A stretch of DNA of 64,000 nt from Macrococcus bovicus (GCF_004359575.1 NZ_SCWF01000004.1:82195-146194), one strand, 5' to 3'; shown: positions 24,837 through 32,907, counted from the stretch's first letter. The notes: generated by a model from the sequence alone, not told the origin. Numbers and translations are program-made.

Positions 24837-24990
24837 TGAAATGAGTAGATTGGTCCAGTGTAAAAATAACTTTTTAATGATGAAAGCAGTTTTTATGTGC
24901 AAGTCTCTGCTCATTTATCTATGAAAATTACTGAACTTCCCGCTGAACTTCTTTATAATATGAATAAGACAATAAAGAAGGAGAAGATCT

Positions 24991-25908
24991 ATGAACTTAT
25001 CTGAATTAACACCCCTGCATTATGGGCTGATTGCACTTGCTGTACTGGCACTTGTATTTCTTGTGCTCTGGCTGATGTCAAACGCAAAACGTAAACGTGA
25101 ACAGGAAGAGCTGGCAGCACGTCATGAATCAGAGCGCCGGTCATTAGCCGCGTCGCTTGAAGAACAGGCTGCTAAAGAACAGGCAGCGCAGGCGGAAGCC
25201 TTCGACGCTGAACGTCAAGACCTGAATCATCAGCTGTCGGAGAAGGCGACACAGATTGACAGTCTGAAGCTGCTGACAAAAGACGGCGGAGAATATCTGA
25301 CTGACTTCACATTAATCCAGCTGAAGGATCGTCTCGTGCGCAATGAACGCATCCGTCCGGAAGATATGCATGTGCTGGCTAATATCTTCCTGCCTGGCCG
25401 TGATTTAAAGCGGACAGAACGACTCGCTCATCTCGTCATGACACGCACCGGCGTTTATCTGCTCGAGTCTTATTACTGGAAAGGGCATATTTATCACGGC
25501 GTGGATCAGTCACAGTTTTCAGTGGATCCGATGTTCGAGCACGTCTTCAGTCTGCTTGACCTGGATAAATATATCGAACACACTATCGCGATGGAACGTG
25601 ATGCCGACCGTGACGTCGTCTACTTCAAATCGCTGAATCAGAATATCGCGGACTTGAAGCGTCATGCCGAGCTGCTGCAGGAGACATTGCACCTGCAATA
25701 TCCGGTGACCCCTATCATGTATTTCAATAAAGAGGGACATGATGCAGGAACAATGGATAATTATTCTCGTGATAAGAATGTCAAGGTCATCGTCGGTGAA
25801 GACGAGCTGGAAACATTCTTCGAGAAATACGTTTTCCATGGCCGCTTCCAGTATTCTGTAGAGGAACTGGCGCATATGCTGGATGAAATAGAACGGTTGA
25901 ACCCGTAG
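24991..25908 (+). CDS. Membrane-anchored coiled-coil protein with NERD-like domain
   Basis: 305 residues. One N-terminal helix (about 12-29) anchors the protein. An Ala/Glu/Gln-rich coiled coil covers about 32-95. A NERD-like segment follows (RLAHLVMTRTGVYLLESYYW then KGHIYHG, about 145-172), and the rest is a helical/beta domain. The usual NERD pattern is GxxxIExKxxxG; here the Lys position is occupied by Tyr, so nuclease activity is doubtful. Staphylococci carry an equivalent gene next to metK. Function unknown. The start follows AAGGAGAAG. Confidence 0.65.
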   Translation: MNLSELTPLHYGLIALAVLALVFLVLWLMSNAKRKREQEELAARHESERRSLAASLEEQAAKEQAAQAEAFDAERQDLNHQLSEKATQIDSLKLLTKDGGEYLTDFTLIQLKDRLVRNERIRPEDMHVLANIFLPGRDLKRTERLAHLVMTRTGVYLLESYYWKGHIYHGVDQSQFSVDPMFEHVFSLLDLDKYIEHTIAMERDADRDVVYFKSLNQNIADLKRHAELLQETLHLQYPVTPIMYFNKEGHDAGTMDNYSRDKNVKVIVGEDELETFFEKYVFHGRFQYSVEELAHMLDEIERLNP

Positions 25909-25940
25909 ACAAGGGGGTCTTGATGACCTCCTTGTTTTAA
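25909..25940 (+). terminator. Terminator after NERD-like gene
   Basis: ACAAGGGGGTC pairs with GACCTCCTTGT, then TTTT. Confidence 0.85.
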
Positions 25941-25994
25941 TAGCGGCCCTGAAGGGGTATAGATGATTAATCATGAATGAAGGAGTGTTGGAAG

Positions 25995-26834
25995 ATGGAA
26001 CAGACAGTCACATTTCATAATGGCAATACGATGCCGAAGGTCGGCCTCGGTACTTTCCGTATCGAAGAAGGTCAGGAGCTGGTAGAAGCAGTCAAGCATG
26101 CCATTGTATCAGGTTATAGAAGCATCGATACAGCTCGTATCTATGATAACGAGCAGTCAGTGGGTGAAGGTATCCGTCAGGGTATAGAAGCGGCGGGTAT
26201 CAGCCGCGCTGACTTATTCATCACGACTAAACTATGGCTGGATGACTACGGCTACGAAGAGGCACAGGCTGCCTATCAGGCATCACTGGACCGCCTCGGC
26301 CTCGATTATGTCGATCTTTATCTGCTGCACTGGCCGGGACAGGATACCCAGCTCTATATTGACAGCTGGAAGGGCCTCGAGAAACTATATAACGACGGCA
26401 AAGTACGTAATATCGGTGTCAGCAACTTCAACGTCGAACATCTGGAGCGCTTACTGGAAGAGGCATCTGTGAAACCGGTCATCAACCAGGTGGAGTTCAC
26501 ACCTTACCTGAATCAGCGGGTGCTGCGTGGCTATCTGAAAGAGAAGTTCATTGTCGCGGAATCATGGTCGCCACTGATGAACGGTGAGATTCTGGCCAAT
26601 GAAGTGGTCATGGATATCGCCGAGAAACACGGCAAGTCACCGGCTCAGATCATCATCCGCTGGAACATTGAAAAGGATGTCGTGATCATTCCGAAATCAG
26701 TGACACCGAGCCGGATCGAAGAGAACTTGAATGTCTTTGACTTCGAACTGACTGAAGAAGACCTCTATGAACTGGATCAGCTGAATGAAGACCGCCGTAA
26801 CGGGCCGGATCCAGCTGAATATAACGGCCACTAA
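25995..26834 (+). CDS. Aldo/keto reductase
   Basis: A 279-residue NADPH-dependent oxidoreductase of the AKR5-like group. The catalytic tetrad can be read: Asp and Tyr in DTARIYDNE, Lys in TTKLWLDD, His in LLHWPG. IIPKSVTPSRIEEN is the cofactor phosphate loop. ATG 25995 is preferred to 25977 because AAGGAG sits about 10 bases before it. Likely substrates are 2,5-diketogluconate-type carbonyls or methylglyoxal; not determinable. Confidence 0.92.
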   Translation: MEQTVTFHNGNTMPKVGLGTFRIEEGQELVEAVKHAIVSGYRSIDTARIYDNEQSVGEGIRQGIEAAGISRADLFITTKLWLDDYGYEEAQAAYQASLDRLGLDYVDLYLLHWPGQDTQLYIDSWKGLEKLYNDGKVRNIGVSNFNVEHLERLLEEASVKPVINQVEFTPYLNQRVLRGYLKEKFIVAESWSPLMNGEILANEVVMDIAEKHGKSPAQIIIRWNIEKDVVIIPKSVTPSRIEENLNVFDFELTEEDLYELDQLNEDRRNGPDPAEYNGH

Positions 26835-26871
26835 AAAAATGTCGAGTATCGTTACGATACTCGACATTTTT
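26834..26871. terminator. Strong bidirectional terminator
   Basis: A 17-bp perfect stem (AAAAATGTCGAGTATCG and complement) with a TTA loop, between convergent genes. Confidence 0.93.
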
Positions 26872-27040
26872 ATTTGTCGCCGTTGACACTAGGCGTCGTC
26901 TTGATGCTGTCTGCGCCGCTCTGCACGACACCCGGCGCTGCTTCTTTGGTCTGTCCCTGTGTATCTCTATATTTGATGCCGGTCTCCTCAATATGTTCAT
27001 CCAATTCTCGGAGGGTCTTCTCTGTCTGATCTTCAGCCAT
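26870..27040 (-). CDS. Small hydrophilic protein (56 aa)
   Basis: A 56-residue soluble protein beginning MAEDQTEKTLRELDEHIEET, ending in a low-complexity Ser/Thr/Asp tail. The ribosome site is GAAAGGAT 7 bases before the ATG. Its stop codon touches the bidirectional terminator. Upstream (27041-27120) there is a normal-looking leader. No family recognised, but coding potential and signals are good. Confidence 0.65.
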   Translation of the reverse strand: MAEDQTEKTLRELDEHIEETGIKYRDTQGQTKEAAPGVVQSGADSIKTTPSVNGDK

Positions 27041-27123
27041 GCTTCTCATCCTTTCACTCTGTTTATAATCTCTACCCGTATTGGGGAATGATATAGCCTG
27101 ATTCTCAGAGAAAATAAAAATAA

Positions 27124-27429
27124 TCAGATCAGCCAGCCCATCAGATAAGCGAGCAGCGGCAGGCTGACGGAGAGGGCAATATATTGAATAGACTTCAGCC
27201 GGTCCTTGTCAAACAGCTGCACACTTTCCAGGGCAAAGGTCGAAAATGTCGTGAAACCACCCATCATACCGGTGCCGAAGAAGAGATAGACGGTATCCAA
27301 GTGCGAGAGAAGACCGAGCACCAATGACCCTGCTGTATTGATCAGTAAGGTCATCCACGGAAAACGGCCGTTGAACTGACTGAGATAGACACGTATGACG
27401 GCGCCGAATACAGCACCCAGACCGACCAT
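27124..27429 (-). CDS. crcB2: Fluoride ion channel FluC/CrcB, second subunit
   Basis: A 101-residue four-helix protein of the Fluc family that exports fluoride. The family core GGFTTFSTFALE is present, with the polar track phenylalanines. The open frame extends upstream into the other crcB gene, but the true start is the ATG at 27429 (TGATG overlap), giving MVGLGAVFGAVIRVYLSQ. Two genes in tandem suggest an antiparallel heterodimer, as in several Firmicutes. Confidence 0.92.
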   Translation of the reverse strand: MVGLGAVFGAVIRVYLSQFNGRFPWMTLLINTAGSLVLGLLSHLDTVYLFFGTGMMGGFTTFSTFALESVQLFDKDRLKSIQYIALSVSLPLLAYLMGWLI

Positions 27430-27779
27430 CAGCAAAACAGTCGCCTCCCAGATGTCAGACCGAGATAACTCAGCAGGAGGCCGCCCGCCATCGTCAAGGT
27501 GATATAGCATAAGCCTAGTGACAGCTGAGTTTCCAGCAGATGGATACTATCCGCGCTGAAAGTGGAGAAGGTCGTGAAACTGCCGAGCATCCCTGAAGTC
27601 AGGCCGACTTTAAGATTCTGATTGTCAAAGGGATAACTGGCTGAAAATGCGAGTAGAAATGCACCTATAAGGTTGACAGTCAGCGTCCCCAGATAAGAAG
27701 TATCGCCCATGAGCAGTGTCAGGCTGTAGCGAAGAGTAGCACCAATAAATGCGAAAACACCTACATATAGATATTTCAT
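27429..27779 (-). CDS. crcB1: Fluoride ion channel FluC/CrcB, first subunit
   Basis: A 116-residue four-helix membrane protein with FAFIGATLRYSL near the N-terminus and GMLGSFTTFSTFSADS in the third helix region, both characteristic of Fluc. The ribosome site is GGAGG on the minus strand. It overlaps crcB2 by one base. No fluoride riboswitch is recognised in the short leader. Confidence 0.92.
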   Translation of the reverse strand: MKYLYVGVFAFIGATLRYSLTLLMGDTSYLGTLTVNLIGAFLLAFSASYPFDNQNLKVGLTSGMLGSFTTFSTFSADSIHLLETQLSLGLCYITLTMAGGLLLSYLGLTSGRRLFC

Positions 27780-27792
27780 GCCGAACCTCCAT

Positions 27793-27822
27793 CAAAAAAG
27801 ACTGTACACCTGTACAATCTTA
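27793..27822 (-). terminator. Terminator before crcB1 (after membrane gene)
   Basis: On the minus strand AGATTGTAC pairs with GTACAGTCT and TTTTTT follows; it ends the 27820-28113 gene. Confidence 0.8.
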
Positions 27823-28113
27823 AATAATACCGAACAGCAGCATGCCGCTGATCAAGTGATAAATAATGACAGCCAGGATGACGAACTGCCAGATCTTAGC
27901 TGCGGACTGAAATGTCGCTTCAGGACGCTTCATATAACGGTCGAGCATGATGACACTGATAATCAATAGAATGGCATTGACCAGACCTGAAAACAGAATG
28001 ATTGAAGTCACTGAACCGAAGAGCTGACTGAGCAGGGGATTCTTCACGCTGAGCAGCATACTCAGAACGACCAGGACAACAGATATCATGAAATAGCGAC
28101 GTGATTGCTTCAT
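27820..28113 (-). CDS. Hypothetical three-helix membrane protein
   Basis: About 97 residues with three predicted helices (about 9-24, 35-57, 73-95) and a basic N-terminus (MKQSRRYF). ATG 28113 is preferred because GAGGAGT is 7 bases before it; the ATG at 28119 touches the ribosome site. Its own terminator separates it from the fluc genes. No family recognised. Confidence 0.7.
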   Translation of the reverse strand: MKQSRRYFMISVVLVVLSMLLSVKNPLLSQLFGSVTSIILFSGLVNAILLIISVIMLDRYMKRPEATFQSAAKIWQFVILAVIIYHLISGMLLFGII

Positions 28114-28229
28114 ATTCATACTCCTCTGAAAAATTAGTATAGGCTTATTTTAGCATATAGCATCTTGCTTGTATTTGTATTTTAGAAGCTTTATAGTGAG
28201 GTTGACTAAAGTGCTAGGAGGAAATGAAG

Positions 28230-28940
28230 ATGAGAGACTTAAAGGTAGAAGTATTTGCAGATGGCGCAGATATTGAACAGATGAAATCAGCCTATCAGAA
28301 TAAAGAAGTAGATGGTTTTACAACTAACCCATCCTTAATGGCGAAAGCAGGCATCAAGGACTACAAACAGTTCGCTGAGGATGCAGTCAAAGCCATTCCG
28401 GATGCATCTATCTCATTCGAAGTGTTCGCTGATGATATGGAGACCATGCGTAAAGAAGCAGAAATTCTGATGAACTACGGCAAGAATGTTTTCGTCAAGA
28501 TTCCGGTTGTCAATACACAAGGTGAATCCCTTATCCCGTTAATCAAAGAACTATCAGCTGAAAATGTTCAGTTAAACGTCACTGCGGTCTATACCATCGA
28601 ACAGGTGAAAGAAATCGTCGACGCTGTAAAAGAAGGCGTGCCGACTTATGTATCAGTCTTCGCAGGACGAATCGCTGACACCGGCGTCGATCCAATGCCG
28701 CTCATGAAAGAAGCGGTGGAAGTCTGCCACAGTAAAGCAGGCGTCAAACTACTCTGGGCAAGCTGCCGTGAACTGTATAATGTCATTCAGGCAGATGAGA
28801 TCGGCTGTGATATCATCACCTGCCCAGGTGACGTCGTGAAGAAACTGCCGAACATCGGCCGTGATATCAACGAATTATCAGTAGACACAGTCAAAGGCTT
28901 CGCGAAAGACATCAAGACAAGCGGCCTAGCTATCCTCTAA
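28230..28940 (+). CDS. Transaldolase / fructose-6-phosphate aldolase-like
   Basis: 236 residues, class I aldolase fold. Pentose phosphate pathway interconversion is expected. GFTTNPSLMAKAGI and the Schiff-base lysine in NVFVKIPVVN are visible, plus YVSVFAGRIADTGVDP. It is close to the transaldolase annotated in S. aureus. Start: AGGAGG to the second ATG (28230) has 8 bases; the first ATG (28224) is too close. Confidence 0.93.
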   Translation: MRDLKVEVFADGADIEQMKSAYQNKEVDGFTTNPSLMAKAGIKDYKQFAEDAVKAIPDASISFEVFADDMETMRKEAEILMNYGKNVFVKIPVVNTQGESLIPLIKELSAENVQLNVTAVYTIEQVKEIVDAVKEGVPTYVSVFAGRIADTGVDPMPLMKEAVEVCHSKAGVKLLWASCRELYNVIQADEIGCDIITCPGDVVKKLPNIGRDINELSVDTVKGFAKDIKTSGLAIL

Positions 28941-28946
28941 AGACAG

Positions 28947-28971
28947 ACTCCCTCAAATGAGGGAGTTTTTA
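28947..28971 (+). terminator. Terminator after transaldolase gene
   Basis: ACTCCCTC pairs with GAGGGAGT around AAAT, then TTTTT. Confidence 0.9.
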
Positions 28972-29003
28972 TATGGAAAATTCAATTTTCTGACTATTAC
29001 ATA

Positions 29004-29032
29004 TTGCATAGTCAATATGCAAATGATATATT
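29004..29032 (+). promoter_or_regulatory. Promoter with overlapping palindrome for the PlcR-like gene
   Basis: The -35-like TTGCAT (29004) and -10-like TATATT (29027-29032) are 17 bases apart. A 7-bp palindrome TTGCATA-N5-TATGCAA (29004-29022) covers the -35 and spacer. It is the obvious candidate operator for autoregulation by the HTH protein encoded next. Confidence 0.6.
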
Positions 29033-29063
29033 TAAATAAATAACAAGAGAAAGGATGATGAAC

Positions 29064-29915
29064 TTGGCATCAAAGATCGGAGATAAAGTTCTCGGTCGCA
29101 GAAAAGAACTCAGAATGACACAAGCCGATCTTGCTAAAAATATCTGTACACAAAGTCAGGTCAGTAGAATCGAGAAAAATGAAATTATGCCGAGTTCAGA
29201 AACACTCTATCAAATAGCGCGTCGACTGAATGTCAGTATGGATTATTTCTTTGGTGTGGAACCTGTCAATAATACGATACGCGGCAAGAAAATATGTGAA
29301 GATTATTTAGAATCGAAAGAATTTGAGACACTTGAAGTCTTCGTCGACGCCCAGCTGCAGACAGTGCTGACCGAATACGAGCATCGCTATCTGACGTGGG
29401 TCAAAGCCGTATGTGCAGGCTATACGAAGCCAGATTTAGAGATTGCCATCAAGATGCTTGAAGAATTACTGGAAAATCCGATCAAGCATCAGGATAATGA
29501 GCTTGAAGCAAGTATCCATAACTCTTTAGCGATTTTCTATAGAAAATCTAAAGAACCTGAAAAGGCAGAAACTCATATTCGAAAAGCAAGATATATTATA
29601 AATGAAAATCATTTATATAATGAGGCAGCTGCGAAAATTTATTATCAATATGCAACTTTTTTAATGTCTGAAGATAAATTTGAGGATTGCCTCGATATTG
29701 CTAACGAAGGTATTGAAATCTGTATTAAGCATAATGTCCTTTTCTTGCTCGATAATATGATTTATCTTGCAAGCGGTGCAAAACAAGAAATGAATATCAT
29801 TTCACAAAAAGATCGTGACTTATGCAGTGTAGGCTATGGTCTTGCAAAGATGAAAAACAATACAGTTTTAATTGATTTATATGAGCAAGAATTAACACAA
29901 TATAATCTTTTATAA
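29064..29915 (+). CDS. PlcR-like RRNPP transcriptional regulator (HTH + TPR)
   Basis: 283 residues. The N-terminal XRE HTH (RKELRMTQADLAKNICTQSQ then VSRIEKNE) is very like that of Bacillus PlcR, followed by an all-helical TPR-type region (about 75-280, e.g. SIHNSLAIFYRKSKEPEKAE). Length and layout match PlcR/PrgX/NprR-type receptors that bind imported peptides. I choose TTG 29064, which has AAGGA 8 bases upstream; ATG 29055 and 29058 overlap or crowd that site. A 43-residue secreted peptide gene follows 16 bases after the stop, the usual arrangement of a receptor and its signal. Confidence 0.85.
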   Translation: MASKIGDKVLGRRKELRMTQADLAKNICTQSQVSRIEKNEIMPSSETLYQIARRLNVSMDYFFGVEPVNNTIRGKKICEDYLESKEFETLEVFVDAQLQTVLTEYEHRYLTWVKAVCAGYTKPDLEIAIKMLEELLENPIKHQDNELEASIHNSLAIFYRKSKEPEKAETHIRKARYIINENHLYNEAAAKIYYQYATFLMSEDKFEDCLDIANEGIEICIKHNVLFLLDNMIYLASGAKQEMNIISQKDRDLCSVGYGLAKMKNNTVLIDLYEQELTQYNLL

Positions 29916-29931
29916 AGCGGAGGAATATACT

Positions 29932-30063
29932 ATGAAAAAAAATCTTTCAAAAGCACTTTTAACTTTCTCAACATTGGCAGTTCTTCTTGGTTTTGCTGGC
30001 CCGTCAGTGTATGACACTACAAGTCCGTTATATGGTATTAAAGTAGATATTGACGTCCACTAA
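29932..30063 (+). CDS. Small secreted peptide, candidate quorum-sensing pro-signal
   Basis: 43 residues. The positively charged start (MKKNLSKALL) and hydrophobic core (TFSTLAVLLGFAG) form a Sec signal. The rest is short (PSVYDTTSPLYG, then the C-terminal IKVDIDVH). The ribosome site GCGGAGG is excellent. It is co-directional and 16 bases after the PlcR-like gene, and is followed by a terminator. By analogy with PapR, the mature signal would be 5-8 C-terminal residues, released outside and re-imported by an Opp permease. This role is inferred. Confidence 0.75.
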   Translation: MKKNLSKALLTFSTLAVLLGFAGPSVYDTTSPLYGIKVDIDVH

Positions 30064-30079
30064 TCATCTCTTCTTTCAG

Positions 30080-30109
30080 CCGAACTCTTTATGGGGTTCG
30101 GTTTTTTTT
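30080..30109 (+). terminator. Terminator after the peptide gene
   Basis: CCGAAC pairs with GTTCGG, followed by eight T. Confidence 0.9.
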
Positions 30110-30158
30110 ATGGGCTTTTTTGGGTATGATAGAAAAGACTGAATTCAGGAGGTTAATT

Positions 30159-31016
30159 TTGGCGGCTAACAGAACTTCTATCAAACGTCTTGAGATGCGT
30201 AATAAATTGATTCTTGTCTGTATTTTACTGCTTATGGCACTGGCTATTTATCTGATTTATCTCATATCGAAGGAAGCACAGGAAGAGAAATTCAGGGATC
30301 AGCATGTCGTGGTCGGCTATACTTACCGACAGGCCTTACAGCGTCAGATGCATGCCAATGCTGTGGCGTCTGATGGCGTGAAGTGGTCGAAGGCGACGCG
30401 TTCACAGATAGCTCGCTACTTGCGACCTGAACCCTATTATCAACATTCAGAGCAGAAGTATCAGTTCCTGAACCTGCGCAAGCCGCAAGGGATCAGTGCG
30501 GGCAAGCTGGATGAACTGCTCAAAGGGAAAGGCATACTGGAAGGGCAGGGGGACGCATTCCGTGAGGCTGCCCGTCAATCAGATCTCAATGAGATTTACC
30601 TGATCAGCCATGCCCAGCTGGAGACAGGGAAAGGGGCCAGTGAACTCGCAAAAGGGCTGAAAGTGAATGATAAGGGGCAGCTGGATCCGGACGGCAAGAC
30701 TTACTATAACTTCTTCGGTGTCGGTGCTTTTGATCATGATGCAGTCGCAGAAGGTGCGAAATATGCACAGCAGCAAGGATGGGATACACCTGAGAAAGCG
30801 ATCAAAGGCGGGGCCCAGTTCATCGCCAGGGAATATCTGTCACGCGATAATCAGTACACCTTATATTCGATGCGCTTCAATCCGGTTGACCCGGGCAGGC
30901 ACCAGTATGCGACAGATGTGATGTGGGCCCATCATAATGCGAGACAGATGGCTAAGTACTATCACAAGCTCGGCTTAGAAGGTAAATTTTTTACACGACA
31001 TTACTATAAGAAATAA
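30159..31016 (+). CDS. Membrane-bound N-acetylglucosaminidase (SagB-like)
   Basis: 285 residues. One N-terminal helix (about 14-37) anchors an extracellular glucosaminidase domain, with the catalytic Glu in SHAQLETGKGASELAKG and NFFGVGAFD further on. SagB of S. aureus shortens nascent glycan strands and lies in the same neighbourhood next to transaldolase. Start: TTG 30159 with AGGAGG 7 bases before; the frame is open from 30120, but that start has no ribosome site. Confidence 0.9.
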   Translation: MAANRTSIKRLEMRNKLILVCILLLMALAIYLIYLISKEAQEEKFRDQHVVVGYTYRQALQRQMHANAVASDGVKWSKATRSQIARYLRPEPYYQHSEQKYQFLNLRKPQGISAGKLDELLKGKGILEGQGDAFREAARQSDLNEIYLISHAQLETGKGASELAKGLKVNDKGQLDPDGKTYYNFFGVGAFDHDAVAEGAKYAQQQGWDTPEKAIKGGAQFIAREYLSRDNQYTLYSMRFNPVDPGRHQYATDVMWAHHNARQMAKYYHKLGLEGKFFTRHYYKK

Positions 31017-31020
31017 CAGC

Positions 31021-31048
31021 GTCCAGGATGTGATGTCCTGAATTTTTA
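31021..31048 (+). terminator. Weak terminator after glucosaminidase gene
   Basis: CAGGAT pairs with GTCCTG, followed by AATTTTTATTTT. Confidence 0.55.
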
Positions 31049-31124
31049 TTTTACAATATTTAAGGAAAATTTAAGGTAACTGGAAATTTGAGTATGTTAT
31101 GATGAAAAAGAGGTGAGATAAAGG

Positions 31125-31670
31125 ATGACATGGATAGAAGCTTACAAAAGATTTTGGCAGAATGCCTTCAAGATGCGTGGACGGGCAAGACGGAAGGAAT
31201 ACTGGATTCCGCAGCTGGTGAATACGGTTATCGGACAAATCATCGAACTGTTCTTCACGATGAGCGGCGGAGCGAAGCGGTTTGCAGTTGCTATGGACGG
31301 TGAAGCCATCATCAATTACGGCAATCTGATCTGGCTGCTCCTTATACTGATTCCGACATTCACAGTGACCGCAAGAAGACTGCAGGACATCAATATCAGC
31401 GGCTGGTGGGCCATACTGCCTATATTCGGCTGGTATATCGCACTCGGCACAATGATTGCGATACTGATGATACCGGGTGTCGAAGAATACTTAAGTGACC
31501 CTGACAGACTGACGACAGCATTAACGACCAGCACAATCGCCGGTATCACACTCGTTATCATGTCTATCGTCTTCTTTGTCTTCAGCGTCTTAGACAGTAA
31601 TCCGCGACCGAACAAATACGGCGATGATCCGAAGAAAGATGAACGCTATTTATACCAAGGAGAGATGTAA
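31125..31670 (+). CDS. DUF805 membrane protein, copy 1
   Basis: 181 residues. A conserved cytosolic N-terminus (YKRFWQNAFKMRGRARRKEY, then W) precedes about four helices and the family motif ARRLQDINISGWW (about 80-92). DUF805 proteins are small integral membrane proteins of unknown function. The second copy starts one base after this stop codon. Confidence 0.85.
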   Translation: MTWIEAYKRFWQNAFKMRGRARRKEYWIPQLVNTVIGQIIELFFTMSGGAKRFAVAMDGEAIINYGNLIWLLLILIPTFTVTARRLQDINISGWWAILPIFGWYIALGTMIAILMIPGVEEYLSDPDRLTTALTTSTIAGITLVIMSIVFFVFSVLDSNPRPNKYGDDPKKDERYLYQGEM

Positions 31671-31671
31671 T

Positions 31672-32238
31672 ATGACATGGATGGAAGCTTACAAAAGATT
31701 TTGGCAGAATGCCTTCAAGATGCGTGGACGCGCGAGACGGAAGGAATACTGGGTACCGGTGCTATTCAACACTTTGATTTCACTCGCCCTAGGTATCATC
31801 TTTGCCTTTGTGGATATGGCACTGGGCTACGGCAGCGATATACTGGCAGATGATCAGATGGCGGATGTCTCCCTGACGAAACCCTCAGACGTAGCGAACG
31901 GCATCTGGTCACTGATTCTTCTCATACCAAGCTTCACAGTGATGGCAAGAAGACTGCAGGATATCAATATCAACGGCTGGTGGGCGCTTGTGCCGCATTT
32001 AGGGGGTGTAGTCACTATAATCGGACTGATTCTCGGCGCGCTTTCCCTGTTTATGCTGGGTGGGGCGGAAGTAAGTACACTGCTGATCATGGCAGGTGTC
32101 GCAATATTAGTGGCCGTGATTGTAGGCATCGTCTTCCTCGTCTTCACAATACTTGACGGCAAACCAGGACCGAATAAATACGGCGAGGATCCGAAGAAGA
32201 ATGAGCGTTATTACTACAACGATACTTATCAAAGCTAA
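31672..32238 (+). CDS. DUF805 membrane protein, copy 2
   Basis: 188 residues. Its first 27 codons are almost identical to copy 1 at DNA level, and it shares ARRLQDININGWWALVP and the C-terminal GPNKYGEDPKKNERYYY. The start is ATG 31672 (AAGGAGAG upstream inside copy 1); the longer frame from 31624 overlaps copy 1 and has no support. A tandem duplication with later divergence in the middle region. Confidence 0.85.
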   Translation: MTWMEAYKRFWQNAFKMRGRARRKEYWVPVLFNTLISLALGIIFAFVDMALGYGSDILADDQMADVSLTKPSDVANGIWSLILLIPSFTVMARRLQDININGWWALVPHLGGVVTIIGLILGALSLFMLGGAEVSTLLIMAGVAILVAVIVGIVFLVFTILDGKPGPNKYGEDPKKNERYYYNDTYQS

Positions 32239-32244
32239 TGAAGT

Positions 32245-32275
32245 AACAGTCTCTATTAATAGAGGCTGTTTTTTT
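32245..32275 (+). terminator. Terminator after DUF805 pair
   Basis: AACAGTCTCT pairs with AGAGGCTGTT around ATTAAT, with seven T. The ribosome site of the next gene follows directly in the T-run. Confidence 0.88.
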
Positions 32276-32284
32276 GGAGGATTT

Positions 32285-32641
32285 ATGACACATTATCTAT
32301 ATATCGGCGCTAAAACTAAGCTGCCTGATGACTTAAAACAATACGGCAGTAAGGTCTCTGAGTATAAGTGGAAAACAACAGAAAACCGCTATGAATTTCA
32401 ATATGAACTCTACTATGAACTTGGATTAAATGAATTCAATCAAGTGGTCGCTCTCTGTAGAAATCACCTCAAAGAGAACCGGTATGATACCATTGAAGTC
32501 ACCAATGGCTTAAACAGCAATCGTTATCCGATGGTCGTCAGTCACATTGAAAAGATACATATTGATCAACTGACCGGACAGCATCTGCAGGAATTACGGG
32601 TGGATGGGATGTATAAAATAGAGGGCAATAGAAGATATTAA
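32285..32641 (+). CDS. Hypothetical protein
   Basis: A 118-residue soluble protein (MTHYLYIGAKTKLPDDLKQY...). GGAGGA lies 5 bases before the ATG. The longer frame from 32153 runs through the terminator and is not supported. Charged, mixed alpha/beta, with no motif recognised. It stands between two terminators, so it is read through from the DUF805 genes or from a promoter inside them. Confidence 0.65.
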   Translation: MTHYLYIGAKTKLPDDLKQYGSKVSEYKWKTTENRYEFQYELYYELGLNEFNQVVALCRNHLKENRYDTIEVTNGLNSNRYPMVVSHIEKIHIDQLTGQHLQELRVDGMYKIEGNRRY

Positions 32642-32645
32642 TATA

Positions 32646-32672
32646 AAAAGACTGCCCCGGCAGTCTTTTTAT
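32646..32672. terminator. Terminator, duplicated with 35511-35535
   Basis: AAAAAGACTGCC pairs with GGCAGTCTTTTT. The hairpin and the roughly 60 bases to its right are nearly identical to 35511-35590. Confidence 0.88.
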
Positions 32673-32728
32673 TTGCGGTTCTTATAGTTGTGCTGATAGG
32701 CCTGCAAGTTCTCTTTGTCATTTATCAT
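32669..32728 (-). pseudogene. 3' fragment of a duplicated small membrane-protein gene
   Basis: The minus strand codes NDKENLQAYQHNYKNRK and a stop, identical in protein to the C-terminus of the intact gene at 35535-35738. Sequence similarity stops abruptly upstream of this. It is a leftover of a duplication or recombination. An ATG (32728) with AAGGG before it could still give a 19-residue peptide. Confidence 0.65.
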
Positions 32729-32907
32729 ATACCCTTTTATTGAAAGAACAAGCAGTTTTTACATATAAATATTTAATCCGATTTTACTCTGCATCTCTTA
32801 TCATTAAAGCTTATCATTCGTCTGTCAGTACAATCTTCATGATTGATGTGTCCATTTACAAAGGAACGGGTATGAAGGCATAAGAAAAGCAATGAGGAGC
32901 GATTGAG

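Noticed and set aside
27429..27510. Longer N-terminus for the second fluoride channel gene
   Set aside because: The extension overlaps crcB1 and does not resemble the family; the ATG in TGATG gives the normal protein.
27780..27795. Fluoride riboswitch before crcB1
   Set aside because: The leader between the preceding terminator and the ATG is too short and lacks the conserved motif.
32669..32728. Independent 19-residue peptide gene
   Set aside because: Identity with the C-terminus of the 35535-35738 gene makes a duplication fragment far more likely, although an ATG and weak ribosome site exist.
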